From: Streptomyces sp. NRRL F-5727 | Lineage (GTDB): Bacteria; Actinomycetota; Actinomycetes; Streptomycetales; Streptomycetaceae | NCBI RefSeq assembly: GCF_000719555.1 | Contig: NZ_JOGX01000011.1 | Span: 1-64,000 of the forward strand | DNA length: 64,000 nt | Direction of reading: 5' to 3' | Part shown: in pieces, positions 7,870 through 17,561 of the stretch | Layout: each line of letters opens with the position of its first letter | How positions within the stretch are numbered: position 1 is the stretch's first letter | Position numbers and translations under genes: made by a program | The notes under the pieces: generated by a model | Told to the model about the DNA's origin: nothing | Databases searched by the model: none | What the model saw: only the letters and a program-made list of their open reading frames with translations

Positions 7870-10071
7870 GTGTCGAGCGCAGCCGAACAGCAGGCGGTAC
7901 CGGAGCATGCCCCGGGACGGACCGCGCCCCCGGTGTGGCCGGGCGCGCCGACCCCCCTCGGGGCCCGCTGCCGGGTCGGACCGGACGGGACCCGGGGCAC
8001 CAACTTCGCCCTCTGGGCGGGCGGCGCGGAGGCGGTCGAGCTCTGCCTGTTCGCCCCGGACGGCACCGAGACCCGGCTGCCGCTGACCGAGCTCACCCAC
8101 GAGATCTGGCACGGCTTCGTGCCCGGCGTCGGACCCGGGCAGCGGTACGGCTACCGGGTGCACGGCCGCTGGGACCCGTGGACCGGCGCCCGCTGGAACC
8201 CGGCGAAGCTGCTCCTCGACCCGTACGCGCGGGCCGTCGACGGCGAGTTCACGCTGCCGCCCGAGGTGTACGGGCACGTGCGGGACTGGCCGCAGCAGCA
8301 CGTCGCCGACACCGTCCGCGACGAGCGGGACTCCGCCCCGCACGTCCCCAAGGGGGTCGTCGTACGGGACGACGACGACTGGTCCGACGACCGCAGGCCC
8401 AAGACGCCCTGGCAGGACTCCGTCATCTACGAGCTGCACGTCAAGGGCTTCACCGCCCGGCACCCCGGCATCCCGGAGCGGCTGCGGGGCACCTACGCGG
8501 GGCTCGCCCACCCGGCCGCGGTCGACCACCTGGTCCGCCTCGGGGTGACGGCCGTCGAGCTGCTGCCGGTCCACCAGTTCGCCCACGAGGACCACCTGCT
8601 GCGCCGCGGCCTCACCAACTACTGGGGCTACAACTCGATCGGCTACTTCGCCCCGCACGCCGGCTACTCCTCGTCCGGCACCACCGGGCAGCAGGTCGGC
8701 GAGTTCAAGCGGATGGTCCGGGCGCTGCACGCGGCCGGCATCGAGGTCATCCTCGACGTCGTCTACAACCACACCGCGGAGGCGGGCGAGCTCGGCCCCA
8801 CCCTCTCCCTGAAGGGCATCGACAACCGCGGCTACTACCGGCTCCAGTCGGACGCGCGGCGCTACGCCGACTACACCGGCTGCGGCAACACCCTGCACGT
8901 CGTCCAGCCGCAGGTGCTACGGCTCATCACCGACTCGCTGCGGTACTGGGTGACCGAGATGGGCGTCGACGGCTTCCGCTTCGACCTGGCGGCGGCGCTG
9001 GCCCGGTCGATGCACGACGTCGACATGCTGTCGCCGTTCCTCGCCGTCATCGCCCAGGACCCGGTCCTGCGCCGCGTGAAGCTCATCGCCGAACCCTGGG
9101 ACGTCGGCAACGGCGGCTACCAGGTCGGCGCCTTCCCGCCGCTGTGGACCGAGTGGAACGACCGCTACCGGGACGCCGTGCGGGACTTCTGGCGCGGCGC
9201 CCTGCCCGACGTGCGCGACCTCGGCTACCGGCTCTCCGGCTCCAGCGACCTGTACGCCTGGGGCGGCCGGCGGCCCTACGCCTCCGTCAACTTCGTCACC
9301 GCCCACGACGGCTTCACCCTCCGCGACCTCGTCACGTACGAGCGCAAGCACAACGAGGCCAACGGGGAGGGCAACCGGGACGGCACCCACGACAACCGCT
9401 CCTGGAACTGCGGCGCGGAGGGCGAGACGGACGACCCGGAGGTGAACGCCCTCCGGCTCCGCCAGCTCCGCAACCTGCTCACCACGCTGCTGCTCTCCAC
9501 CGGCGTCCCGATGCTCGTCGCGGGCGACGAGATGGGCCGCACCCAGGGCGGCAACAACAACGCGTACTGCCAGGACAACGAGATCGGCTGGCTCGACTGG
9601 TCCCTCCCCGACGACCCCGGCCGCGCCCAGCTCCTCGCCCTGACGAGGCGCCTGCTGGCCCTCCGCCACCGCCACCCGGTGCTGCGCCGCCGCGCCTTCT
9701 TCTCCGGCCGCCCGCAGGGCGCGGACGGGCTGCGGGACCTGGCCTGGTTCGGCCCGGACGGCACTGAGATGACGGAAGGCGACTGGTACGCGCCCTCGGC
9801 CACGCTCGCCCTCTATCTGTCGGGCCGCGACATACCGGGCCGGGACGAGCGCGGCGAGCAGGTCCTCGACGACAGCTTCCTCGCCGTCCTCCACGCGGGC
9901 CCCCGGCCCCTGTCCTTCCGCCTCCCGGGCCCGCCCTGGGCCCAGACGTACGAACGCGTCCTGGACACCGCCCTCGACGACCAGACCGTGCCCCCGGGCA
10001 CGCTCCACCCGGGCGGGACGGTGCTGGAGGTGGGGGCGCGGTCGGTGGTGCTGCTGCGGGTGGCGGGGTGA
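7870..10071 (+). CDS. glgX: Glycogen debranching enzyme GlgX
   Basis: A 733-residue GH13 enzyme that hydrolyses alpha-1,6 branches in glycogen-like glucans. An N-terminal CBM48-like region (TNFALWAGGAEAVELCLF) precedes the barrel. The nucleophile is D372 in DGFRFDLAAA, the acid/base E408 in LIAEPWDVG, and the third carboxylate lies in TAHDGFTL. Length matches GlgX/TreX. GTG 7870 was chosen because CGGGAGG stands 8 bp upstream; the open frame extends upstream through the divergent promoter region but without coding character. It fits with glgP and the glgE genes nearby. Confidence 0.95.
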   Translation: MSSAAEQQAVPEHAPGRTAPPVWPGAPTPLGARCRVGPDGTRGTNFALWAGGAEAVELCLFAPDGTETRLPLTELTHEIWHGFVPGVGPGQRYGYRVHGRWDPWTGARWNPAKLLLDPYARAVDGEFTLPPEVYGHVRDWPQQHVADTVRDERDSAPHVPKGVVVRDDDDWSDDRRPKTPWQDSVIYELHVKGFTARHPGIPERLRGTYAGLAHPAAVDHLVRLGVTAVELLPVHQFAHEDHLLRRGLTNYWGYNSIGYFAPHAGYSSSGTTGQQVGEFKRMVRALHAAGIEVILDVVYNHTAEAGELGPTLSLKGIDNRGYYRLQSDARRYADYTGCGNTLHVVQPQVLRLITDSLRYWVTEMGVDGFRFDLAAALARSMHDVDMLSPFLAVIAQDPVLRRVKLIAEPWDVGNGGYQVGAFPPLWTEWNDRYRDAVRDFWRGALPDVRDLGYRLSGSSDLYAWGGRRPYASVNFVTAHDGFTLRDLVTYERKHNEANGEGNRDGTHDNRSWNCGAEGETDDPEVNALRLRQLRNLLTTLLLSTGVPMLVAGDEMGRTQGGNNNAYCQDNEIGWLDWSLPDDPGRAQLLALTRRLLALRHRHPVLRRRAFFSGRPQGADGLRDLAWFGPDGTEMTEGDWYAPSATLALYLSGRDIPGRDERGEQVLDDSFLAVLHAGPRPLSFRLPGPPWAQTYERVLDTALDDQTVPPGTLHPGGTVLEVGARSVVLLRVAG

Positions 10072-10083
10072 GGCGGCGGGGCG

Positions 10084-11328
10084 TCAGCGGAGGGTGACGT
10101 AGCAGACGAAGTCGCCGGAGACGGTGGCCTCGGGACCGGTGTAGCCGTAGCTGACGGTCTCGGTGCCGCCGACCTGGTACGTGCCGGCGGGGTGGGCGTC
10201 CCGCGTCCACGCGGCGGGCACGGTGCGGAGGTCCTCGCGGCAGCGCGCGGCCGCGAGGGCGCGCCCGAGGCCCTGCGGGTCCTTGTTCCGGTAGGTCTCG
10301 TCGACCCGCTGCACGGCGAAGACCCGCACGTCGGCGTCCTTGCCGCAGGCCACGGGCCGGACGAGGCGGTCCGCCGAGCCGAGGCCGGTGTCCGTCGAGG
10401 CGCAGGCGCCGGGCTTCACCTCGACCAGCGCCGCGGTGACCCGCTCGGCGTCCTCGGTCCGCTCCCCCGCCGGGATGCCGGGCACGGTCTGCCCGCCGTG
10501 CCCGGTGAGCGTGTACGTGGCGCGCAGCGAGGTGACGCCCCGCAGGACGCCGGCGCCGCGCAGGCCGCGCAGGAGCGGGGCGTAGTCGGCCTCGGCGCTC
10601 AGCAGCCGGCCGTCCTTGTCGAGGACCACCGTCACCGGGACCTCGCCCGGCGTCCTCGCGTCCCGGGAGGCGTACCGGATCCCGGCGGGCAGGAGGTCGG
10701 TGAGGCTCCTGCCGTACACGTCGACGCGGTACGTCCGCCGGCCGTCCGCGCCGGTCCTGGGCGCGCGCTCCGGGTCGGCGTGGCGGACGACGTCGGCGAG
10801 GGTGCCGCCCCAGGGCTCCGACTCGCCCGCGAGGGCCAGGATCTCGCCGACGCGGTCCGTGAACTCCTTGGACCCGGAGGCGTCGTACCGCAGCCAGGTG
10901 CCCCGGGCGGTGCGGTAGCCGACGTCGTTCTCCTCGACGGCGAAGACCTGGGGGTCGCGCGCCCCGGAGGGCAGGCCGAGCTCGGTGGCCGTGTCCTCCG
11001 GAAAGCCGCGCGGGACGACGTACGAGCGCGTCACGCGGGCGGAGTCCCTCGCGTAGTCGAGGACGCCGGTGGTGGTCTCCACGGCGGTGCCCTCGGCGGA
11101 GCCGTAGGAGAGGGTGGCGGTGAAGCGGGCGGAGCCGGTGGCGGCGGTGGCCCGGGCGGCGGCGTTCAGCTGGTCGGCGAGCTTCTCCTCGTAGACCGGC
11201 TTCCCGGTCGGCGACGGCGCCTCGGCGGCCGGCTTCCCCCGCGTGCCGGCCGCCTGGCAGCCGACGGCCGCGGCGAGCAGCGGCAGCAGGACGGCGGTCG
11301 CGGCGGCTCGTCTCGTACGGGTCCTCAT
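10084..11328 (-). CDS. Secreted lipoprotein of unknown function
   Basis: A 414-residue protein with a typical signal: RTRRAAATAVLLPLLAAAVGC, lipobox AVGC near residue 22. The rest contains a LolA/LppX-like stretch (ARATAATGSARFTATLSYGS, then TTGVLDYARDSARVTRSYV), suggesting a half-barrel lipid-binding fold, followed by a Cys-bearing C-terminal domain. No catalytic motif is seen. ATG 11328 has GGGGAGAGACACC upstream. It is convergent with glgX (12 bp apart) and divergent from the ABC exporter genes, with which it may be functionally linked. Confidence 0.75.
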   Translation of the reverse strand: MRTRTRRAAATAVLLPLLAAAVGCQAAGTRGKPAAEAPSPTGKPVYEEKLADQLNAAARATAATGSARFTATLSYGSAEGTAVETTTGVLDYARDSARVTRSYVVPRGFPEDTATELGLPSGARDPQVFAVEENDVGYRTARGTWLRYDASGSKEFTDRVGEILALAGESEPWGGTLADVVRHADPERAPRTGADGRRTYRVDVYGRSLTDLLPAGIRYASRDARTPGEVPVTVVLDKDGRLLSAEADYAPLLRGLRGAGVLRGVTSLRATYTLTGHGGQTVPGIPAGERTEDAERVTAALVEVKPGACASTDTGLGSADRLVRPVACGKDADVRVFAVQRVDETYRNKDPQGLGRALAAARCREDLRTVPAAWTRDAHPAGTYQVGGTETVSYGYTGPEATVSGDFVCYVTLR

Positions 11329-11432
11329 GGTGTCTCTCCCCACCCCTGGTGCGTGTACTGGGCAGGGATCCTACGGGCGGCGTCCGAAAATCGGGTGAGA
11401 CGTGTCAGTGGTGCCCCCTAGGGTCGGCCCTG

Positions 11433-13226
11433 ATGCCCGAGACACCTGTCACCTCCGAGTCCGTCGCCGTCCGGCGCTCCGCCGTGCGGGTGCTGCTGCG
11501 GCTCTGGCCGTATGTGCGGCCCGTGCGGGGGCGGTTCTTCAGCGCCGCCTTCGTCGCGGTCGTCGCCTCCTGTCTGAGCCTCGTCATCCCACTGGTGCTG
11601 AAGTGGCTGGTGGACGGGCCGGTCGCGGACCGGGACCCGGGCGGGGTGTGGCTGGGGGCGCTGTACCTGCTGCTGCTCGGGGTCGCCGAGGCCGGGCTGT
11701 TCGGGCTGCGGCGGTGGCTGGTGGCGCGGCCGCTGTCGTCCGTGGAGGCGCGGATGCGGGAGGACCTGTACGGGCGGCTCCAGCGGCTGCCGATCGCCTT
11801 CCACGACCGGTGGGCGTCCGGGCAGCTGCTGTCGCGCGGCACCACGGACCTCATGATCGTCCGGATGTTCCTGGCCTTCCCGCTGACCTTCCTGGTCGTC
11901 AACGCGGTGACCATCCTGGCGGGCTGCGCGCTGCTGCTGGGGCAGGACCGGTCGCTCGGGCTGGTGCTGCTGACGCCGGTGGTGCCGGTGATGGTGCTGT
12001 GCTCGTACTTCGAGCGGCGGTACGGGGTGGTGGCGCGGCGGGCGCAGGACCAGGTGGGCGATCTGACGACGGTGGTGGAGGAGAGCGTCCTCGGCATCCG
12101 GATCGTCAAGGGCTTCGGCCGGCACCGCAGCCAGGCGGACGCCTTCCGCCGGCTCGCGGAGCTGCTGCGCTCCACGGAGCTGTCCAAGGCGCGGCTGCTC
12201 GCCACGATCTGGGCGCTGATCACGGTCCTGCCGGAGCTGGCGATCGGCGCCGCGCTGGTGCTCGGCTCGGTGCGGGTCGCGGACGGCGACCTGTCGGCGG
12301 GCACCCTGGTCGCCTTCCTGTCGACGGCGCTCGCGCTGCGCTGGCCGGTGGAGTCGATCGGCTTCCTGCTCGCGATGAGCCAGGAGGCGGTGACGGCGAC
12401 GGAACGGTACTTCGAGGTGATGGACGCCGAGGAGGAACGGGACGCGGCCGCGCCGGCGGCCGCGCCGGCGGGGGCCGCCGACGGGCTCCGCTTCGAGGGC
12501 GTGTCCTTCCGCTTCCCGGACGCGCCGGACGACGCCCCGCCCGTGCTGGACTCCATCGACCTGCACGTGCGGCCGGGCGAGACGCTGGCGCTGGTCGGGG
12601 CGACCGGCTCCGGCAAGACCACGCTGACCGCGCTGGTGCCGCGGCTGCACGAGGTGAGCGCCGGGCGGATCCTGCTGGACGGCGAGGACATCGCCCTGAT
12701 GGAGCGTGAGCGGCTGCGCACGCTGGTGTCCGTGGCGTTCGAGGAGCCGACCCTCTTCTCGGCGAGCGTCGGCGAGAACGTGCTGATGGGCGCGGGCCCG
12801 GAGGCCGGGGAGCCGGAGCTGGCGCGGGCGCTGGGCATCGCGCAGGCGGACGGTTTCGTCGGGCGGCTGCCGGAGGGGACCCGGACGCAGGTCGGCGAGC
12901 AGGGGCTGAGCCTCTCGGGCGGTCAGCGGCAGCGGCTCGCGCTGGCCCGGGCGGTGGTCGGCCGGCCGCGCTTCCTGGTGCTCGACGATCCGCTGTCGGC
13001 GCTGGACGTGCACACCGAGGCGCGGGTGGAGGCGGCCCTGCGCGAGGTGCTGAAGGAGACGACGGCGCTGGTCGTGGCGCACCGGCCGTCGACGGTGATG
13101 CTGGCCGACCGGGTGGCGCTGCTGTCCGGCGGCCGGATCGCGGCGGTCGGCACCCATCAGGAACTGCTGCGGAGCAGCGCCGAGTACGCCTGGCTGATGT
13201 CGGGCGGAGGGGACGGGGAACGGTGA
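11433..13226 (+). CDS. ABC exporter half-transporter, subunit 1 (degenerate Walker B)
   Basis: A 597-residue protein: six-helix transmembrane domain (about residues 25-320) fused to a nucleotide-binding domain. Walker A is GATGSGKTT, signature LSGGQRQR, H-loop VVAHRPST. The catalytic glutamate after Walker B is replaced by aspartate (FLVLDDPLSALD). Such substitution is typical of the impaired ATP site in heterodimeric exporters. It overlaps the next gene by 4 bp, so the two are coupled. The substrate is unknown. ATG 11433 gives a start just before the transmembrane domain. Confidence 0.92.
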   Translation: MPETPVTSESVAVRRSAVRVLLRLWPYVRPVRGRFFSAAFVAVVASCLSLVIPLVLKWLVDGPVADRDPGGVWLGALYLLLLGVAEAGLFGLRRWLVARPLSSVEARMREDLYGRLQRLPIAFHDRWASGQLLSRGTTDLMIVRMFLAFPLTFLVVNAVTILAGCALLLGQDRSLGLVLLTPVVPVMVLCSYFERRYGVVARRAQDQVGDLTTVVEESVLGIRIVKGFGRHRSQADAFRRLAELLRSTELSKARLLATIWALITVLPELAIGAALVLGSVRVADGDLSAGTLVAFLSTALALRWPVESIGFLLAMSQEAVTATERYFEVMDAEEERDAAAPAAAPAGAADGLRFEGVSFRFPDAPDDAPPVLDSIDLHVRPGETLALVGATGSGKTTLTALVPRLHEVSAGRILLDGEDIALMERERLRTLVSVAFEEPTLFSASVGENVLMGAGPEAGEPELARALGIAQADGFVGRLPEGTRTQVGEQGLSLSGGQRQRLALARAVVGRPRFLVLDDPLSALDVHTEARVEAALREVLKETTALVVAHRPSTVMLADRVALLSGGRIAAVGTHQELLRSSAEYAWLMSGGGDGER

Positions 13227-15073
13227 CGGACACCACGCTCGTGGAGCCGGAGGAGGAGCGGGCGGACGGGCCCGGTCCGGGCGATCCGTTCGACCGGGAC
13301 GACCTGCCGGCGCCGCGCGGGGCGACCGGCGCGCTGCTGCGCTCGCTGCTGGCCGCGCACCGGTTCCGGGTGGCGGTGGCGGCGCTGGTGCTGCTGGTGA
13401 AGGAGGCGGCGGTCCAGGCGGGCCCGCTGCTCGTGGCGTACGCGATCGACCGCGGGGTGCCGGCCTTCCGGGCCGGGGACCACGGTCCGCTGGTCGCGGT
13501 GGCGGCCGGCTGTCTGCTGTGCGCGGCCGGAGCCGGGGCGCTCCAGTACGCGTTCGTCCGGGGCGCTGCGCGGATCAACCAGGACGTGCTGCTCGATCTG
13601 CGGGGGCGGATCTTCCGGCACGCACAGGTGCTGAGCGTGGACTTCCACGAGCGGTACACCTCGGGGCGGCTGATCTCGCGGTCGACGACGGACGTGGAGT
13701 CGCTGCGGGAGCTGCTGTCGGAGGGGCTCCAGGAGCTGATCGGGGTGGTGCTGTCGTTCGTGTCGATCGCGCTGGTGCTGCTCTGGCTGGACCTCGGGAT
13801 CGGTGCGGTGGCGGTGGCCTCGTTCGGGCCGCTGTACCTGCTGGTGCGCCGGTACCGGCGGCGGGCGGGCGCGGTGTTCGCGGAGCGGTCGACGGCGATC
13901 GCCGGGGTGATCGTGAAGTTCGCCGAGACGATGAACGGGATCCGGCCGGTGCGGGCGTTCCGCCGGGAGCGGGTGAACGACGCGGAGTTCGCGGGGCTCA
14001 ACCACCGGCACGAGCGCAGCAACGGCGACGCGCTCCTGGAGATGGCCCGCTATGTGGTCGGCTCGCGGCTGGTGGCGAACACGGCGGTGGCCGGAATGTG
14101 CCTGTGGGGCGCCTACCGGGTGGCGGCGGGCTCGCTGGAGCTGGGCGTGCTCGCGGCGGCGGTGCTGTACGTGCGGCGGCTCTACGACCCGATCGACCGG
14201 CTCGGCATGTTCCTCAACTCGTACGAGTCGGCGGCGGCGTCGCTGTCGAAGATCGCGGGTCTGCTGGCGCAGGAGCCGGGCGTGCCGGAGGCGGCGGCGC
14301 CGCGGGAGCTGCCGGCGCGGGCCGGGACGGCACCGGGGCGGGAGGTCGTCTTCGACGGGGTGCGGTTCGCGTACCGGACGGGCGGCGAGGTGCTGCCCCG
14401 CTTCGACCTGCGGATCCCGGCGGGGCAGACGGTGGCCGTGGTCGGCGCGACCGGCGCCGGCAAGTCGACGCTGGCGAAGCTGCTCGCCCGCTTCTACGAC
14501 CCGACGGACGGCCGGGTGCTGCTCGACGGCGTCGACCTGCGCGAACTGGCCACGCCGGAGCTGCGGCGCGGGGTGGTGATGGTGACGCAGGAGGCGTTCC
14601 TGTTCTCCGGGACGGTCGCGGAGAACATCGCGATCGGCCGCCCGGACGCCGGCCGGGAGGAGATCGAGCAGGCGGCGAAGGCGATCGGCGCGCACGAGTT
14701 CATCGCCGGGCTGCCGGACGGCTACGACACCGACGTACGGAAGCGGGGCGGCCGGATCTCGGCCGGTCAGCGCCAGTTGGTGGCCTTCGCGCGGGCGCTC
14801 CTCGCGGACCCGGCGGTGCTGATCCTGGACGAGGCGACGAGCTCGCTGGACGTGCCGGGCGAGCGGGCGGTGCAGCACGCGATGGACACGGTCCTGGCCG
14901 GCCGTACGGCGGTGGTCATCGCCCACCGCCTGTCCACGGTCGAGGTCGCGGACCGGGTTCTGGTCATGGAGGCGGGCCGCGTCGTCGAGGACGGCCCGCC
15001 GGCCGACCTGATCGCCGGGAAGGGCCGCTACGCCGGCCTCCACCGCGCCTGGCGCGACTCCCTGACGGGCTGA
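13223..15073 (+). CDS. ABC exporter half-transporter, subunit 2 (degenerate signature)
   Basis: A 616-residue partner of the preceding gene, starting at a GTG that overlaps its TGA. Six transmembrane helices (about residues 45-330) are followed by an ATPase domain with Walker A GATGAGKST, Walker B plus glutamate LILDEATSSLD, and H-loop VIAHRLST, but the signature is ISAGQRQ where SGGQ is expected. Its weak signature would face the weak Walker B of subunit 1, leaving one consensus and one degenerate ATP site, a known heterodimer design. The N-terminal 35 residues are acidic and likely cytosolic. Confidence 0.92.
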   Translation: MTDTTLVEPEEERADGPGPGDPFDRDDLPAPRGATGALLRSLLAAHRFRVAVAALVLLVKEAAVQAGPLLVAYAIDRGVPAFRAGDHGPLVAVAAGCLLCAAGAGALQYAFVRGAARINQDVLLDLRGRIFRHAQVLSVDFHERYTSGRLISRSTTDVESLRELLSEGLQELIGVVLSFVSIALVLLWLDLGIGAVAVASFGPLYLLVRRYRRRAGAVFAERSTAIAGVIVKFAETMNGIRPVRAFRRERVNDAEFAGLNHRHERSNGDALLEMARYVVGSRLVANTAVAGMCLWGAYRVAAGSLELGVLAAAVLYVRRLYDPIDRLGMFLNSYESAAASLSKIAGLLAQEPGVPEAAAPRELPARAGTAPGREVVFDGVRFAYRTGGEVLPRFDLRIPAGQTVAVVGATGAGKSTLAKLLARFYDPTDGRVLLDGVDLRELATPELRRGVVMVTQEAFLFSGTVAENIAIGRPDAGREEIEQAAKAIGAHEFIAGLPDGYDTDVRKRGGRISAGQRQLVAFARALLADPAVLILDEATSSLDVPGERAVQHAMDTVLAGRTAVVIAHRLSTVEVADRVLVMEAGRVVEDGPPADLIAGKGRYAGLHRAWRDSLTG

Positions 15074-15136
15074 CGGACCGGACGGGGGCGGAGGTTCCGG
15101 TTCCCCGCGAAACGATCCGGCCATCGGTTCGGTAAA

Positions 15137-15165
15137 GCCGTCCCGCGTCCGAAGGGCGGGACGGC
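15137..15165 (+). terminator. Hairpin terminator after the ABC exporter operon
   Basis: Perfect 10-bp stem GCCGTCCCGC (15137-15146) and GCGGGACGGC (15156-15165) with a 9-nt loop, 64 bp after the stop codon. Confidence 0.7.
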
Positions 15166-15467
15166 GGGTGGCGCTCCGGCGGCCCGGCGGGCGGACGACT
15201 CGGCGTTCCCGCACGCCGAACGGGGTGTGACACCGCGCCCAAGATCGATGAAACGTCCGGTTAACGAACGCGCCCGTGCGCGCAGCGGACGACTTCCGGC
15301 CAAGTTATTGACGCGCTCCTGACAGATACCGCCGGTAGCTGCCAGTCTTCCCCCCGGTTCCTCGCAATCACGTTCGTCGCGTCACCCGATCGTGCGTCAT
15401 CGCTCTGCTTGCTCCGCCCGGCCCGTTCACCCAGCGGCCCGGTACCCCCCTCGCAAAAGGAGTTCGC
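15166..15467. other. Intergenic region with the metalloprotease promoter
   Basis: No coding frame is seen in these 302 bp. TTGACG at 15308-15313 could be a -35 element, but no good -10 stands at normal spacing, so the promoter type is unclear. AAAAGGAG just before the GTG at 15468 is a strong ribosome binding site. Confidence 0.45.
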
Positions 15468-17498
15468 GTGAGATCCACGCCCAGCCGCCGTGCCACCGCG
15501 ACCGGCGCGCTCATCGCCGCCGCCGCCATGATCGCCGTCGGCGTCCAGGCCGGCAGCGCCTCCGCCGACAACCTCGGCACGGCCGCCGCCCCGGCGTCGG
15601 CCCTCGGGAAGGTCAACCCGGGCAAGCTCCCCGCCGACCTCTCCCCCGCCCAGCGCACCGCGCTGATCAAGGCCGCCGACGCCGACAAGGCCGAGACGGC
15701 CAAGGAGCTGGGCCTCGGCTCCCAGGAGAAGCTGGTCGTCCGCGACGTGGTCCAGGACCGCGACGGCACGACCCACACCCGCTACGAGCGCACCTACGCG
15801 GGCCTCCCGGTCCTCGGCGGCGACCTGATCGTGGCCGAGTCCAAGGCCGGCGCCACCACCGGCGTCTCCAAGTCCTCCCGCGCGGAGCTGAAGAACGTCG
15901 ACCTCACGGCCGACGTCGCCCCCGCCGCCGCGGAGAAGCAGGCCGTCGGCGCGGCCGCCGCCGAGGGCTCGAAGGCCACCAAGAGCGAGCGCGCCCCGCG
16001 CAAGGTCGTCTGGATGGGCCAGAACGGCGCCCCGGTCCTCGCGTACGAGACCGTCGTCGGCGGCCTCCAGCACGACGGCACGCCGAACGAGCTGCACGTC
16101 GTCACCGACGCCAAGTCCGGCGCCAAGCTGTACGAGTGGCAGGCCGTGCACACCGGCACCGGCAACACCCAGTACAGCGGCCAGGTCACGCTCGGCACCG
16201 CGCCCTCGTACACGCTGACCGACACCGGCCGCGGCAACCACAAGACGTACAACCTCAACCGGGGCACCTCCGGCACCGGCACGCTCTTCTCCGGCTCGGA
16301 CGACGTCTGGGGCGACGGCACGCCGACCAACCTGGAGACGGCCGGCGCCGACGCCCACTACGGCGCCGCGCTCACCTGGGACTACTACAAGAACGTGCAC
16401 GGCCGCAGCGGCATCCGCGGCGACGGCGTCGGCGCGTACTCCCGGGTCCACTACGGCAACGCGTACGTCAACGCCTTCTGGCAGGACTCCTGCTTCTGCA
16501 TGACGTACGGCGACGGCTCGAACAACACCAAGCCGCTCACCTCCATCGACGTGGCCGCCCACGAGATGACCCACGGCCTCACCTCGGTCACCGCCAAGCT
16601 CGTCTACAGCGGCGAGTCCGGCGGCCTCAACGAGGCCACCTCCGACATCTTCGCGGCGGCCGTCGAGTTCTACGCCAACAACCCGAACGACAAGGGCGAC
16701 TACCTCGTCGGCGAGAAGATCGACATCCGCGGCAACGGCACCCCGCTCCGCTACATGGACAAGCCCAGCAAGGACGGCTCGTCCAAGGACGCGTGGTACT
16801 CGGGCATCGGCTCGATCGACGTCCACTACTCCTCGGGCCCGGCGAACCACTTCTTCTACCTGCTCTCCGAGGGCAGCGGCGTCAAGACCGTCAACGGCGT
16901 GACCTACGACTCGCCGACCTCCGACGGCCTGCCGGTCACCGGCATCGGGATCGACAAGGCCCGGATGATCTGGTTCAAGGCGCTCACCACCAAGTGGACC
17001 TCGTCCACCAACTACGCGGGCGCCCGCACCGGCACGGTCGCGGCCGCCGAGGAGCTGTACGGCGCCGGCAGCCCCGAGGCCCTCGCCGTCCAGCACGCCT
17101 GGGCCGCCGTCAACGTCGGCACCCGCCCCGGCACCACCCCGCCCACCGGCACGGTCTTCGAGAACACCGCCGACGTCTCCATCCCGGACTCCCCCGGGGC
17201 CGCGGTGACCTCCTCGGTCAACGTGACCGGTCGCACGGGCAACGCTCCCAGCAACCTCTCCGTCGGCGTGGACATCGTCCACACCTACATCGGTGACCTG
17301 GTCGTCGACCTCATCGCCCCCGACGGCTCGGTCTACAACCTGCACAACCGCTCCGGCGGCAGCGCGGACAACATCAACCAGACCTACACGGTCAACGCCT
17401 CGTCCGAGGTCGCCAACGGCACCTGGAAGCTCCGCGTCCAGGACAAGGCGTCCATCGACACCGGCTACATCAACAGCTTCAAGCTGACCTTCCCGTAA
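15468..17498 (+). CDS. Secreted M4-family neutral zinc metalloprotease
   Basis: A 676-residue preproprotein. A signal peptide with an AxA site (GSASA, about residue 33) is followed by an FTP-type propeptide, then the thermolysin-like domain with the zinc motif H365-E-M-T-H369, the third ligand in GGLNEATSD and the active-site His in DVHYSSGPANH. The last 110 residues form a P/Homo B domain (from about residue 565), often seen on secreted Streptomyces proteases. GTG start with AAAAGGAG at ideal spacing. It stands as a single transcription unit. Confidence 0.94.
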   Translation: MRSTPSRRATATGALIAAAAMIAVGVQAGSASADNLGTAAAPASALGKVNPGKLPADLSPAQRTALIKAADADKAETAKELGLGSQEKLVVRDVVQDRDGTTHTRYERTYAGLPVLGGDLIVAESKAGATTGVSKSSRAELKNVDLTADVAPAAAEKQAVGAAAAEGSKATKSERAPRKVVWMGQNGAPVLAYETVVGGLQHDGTPNELHVVTDAKSGAKLYEWQAVHTGTGNTQYSGQVTLGTAPSYTLTDTGRGNHKTYNLNRGTSGTGTLFSGSDDVWGDGTPTNLETAGADAHYGAALTWDYYKNVHGRSGIRGDGVGAYSRVHYGNAYVNAFWQDSCFCMTYGDGSNNTKPLTSIDVAAHEMTHGLTSVTAKLVYSGESGGLNEATSDIFAAAVEFYANNPNDKGDYLVGEKIDIRGNGTPLRYMDKPSKDGSSKDAWYSGIGSIDVHYSSGPANHFFYLLSEGSGVKTVNGVTYDSPTSDGLPVTGIGIDKARMIWFKALTTKWTSSTNYAGARTGTVAAAEELYGAGSPEALAVQHAWAAVNVGTRPGTTPPTGTVFENTADVSIPDSPGAAVTSSVNVTGRTGNAPSNLSVGVDIVHTYIGDLVVDLIAPDGSVYNLHNRSGGSADNINQTYTVNASSEVANGTWKLRVQDKASIDTGYINSFKLTFP

Positions 17499-17520
17499 GG
17501 GGAACGGCACGCACGAGGCG

Positions 17521-17556
17521 CGGACGCCCGGAGGGAGCCTTCCCTCCGGGCGTCCG
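17521..17556. terminator. Bidirectional terminator
   Basis: Perfect 16-bp stem CGGACGCCCGGAGGGA (17521-17536) and TCCCTCCGGGCGTCCG (17541-17556) with a 4-nt loop. It lies between the convergent metalloprotease and histidine kinase genes and can serve both. Confidence 0.85.
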
Positions 17557-17561
17557 CCCGT

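Noticed and set aside
6384..9767. A plus-strand frame of 1,127 codons over the second L,D-transpeptidase and glgX
   Set aside because: No motifs and strongly biased composition; the real genes in this span have full catalytic motifs.
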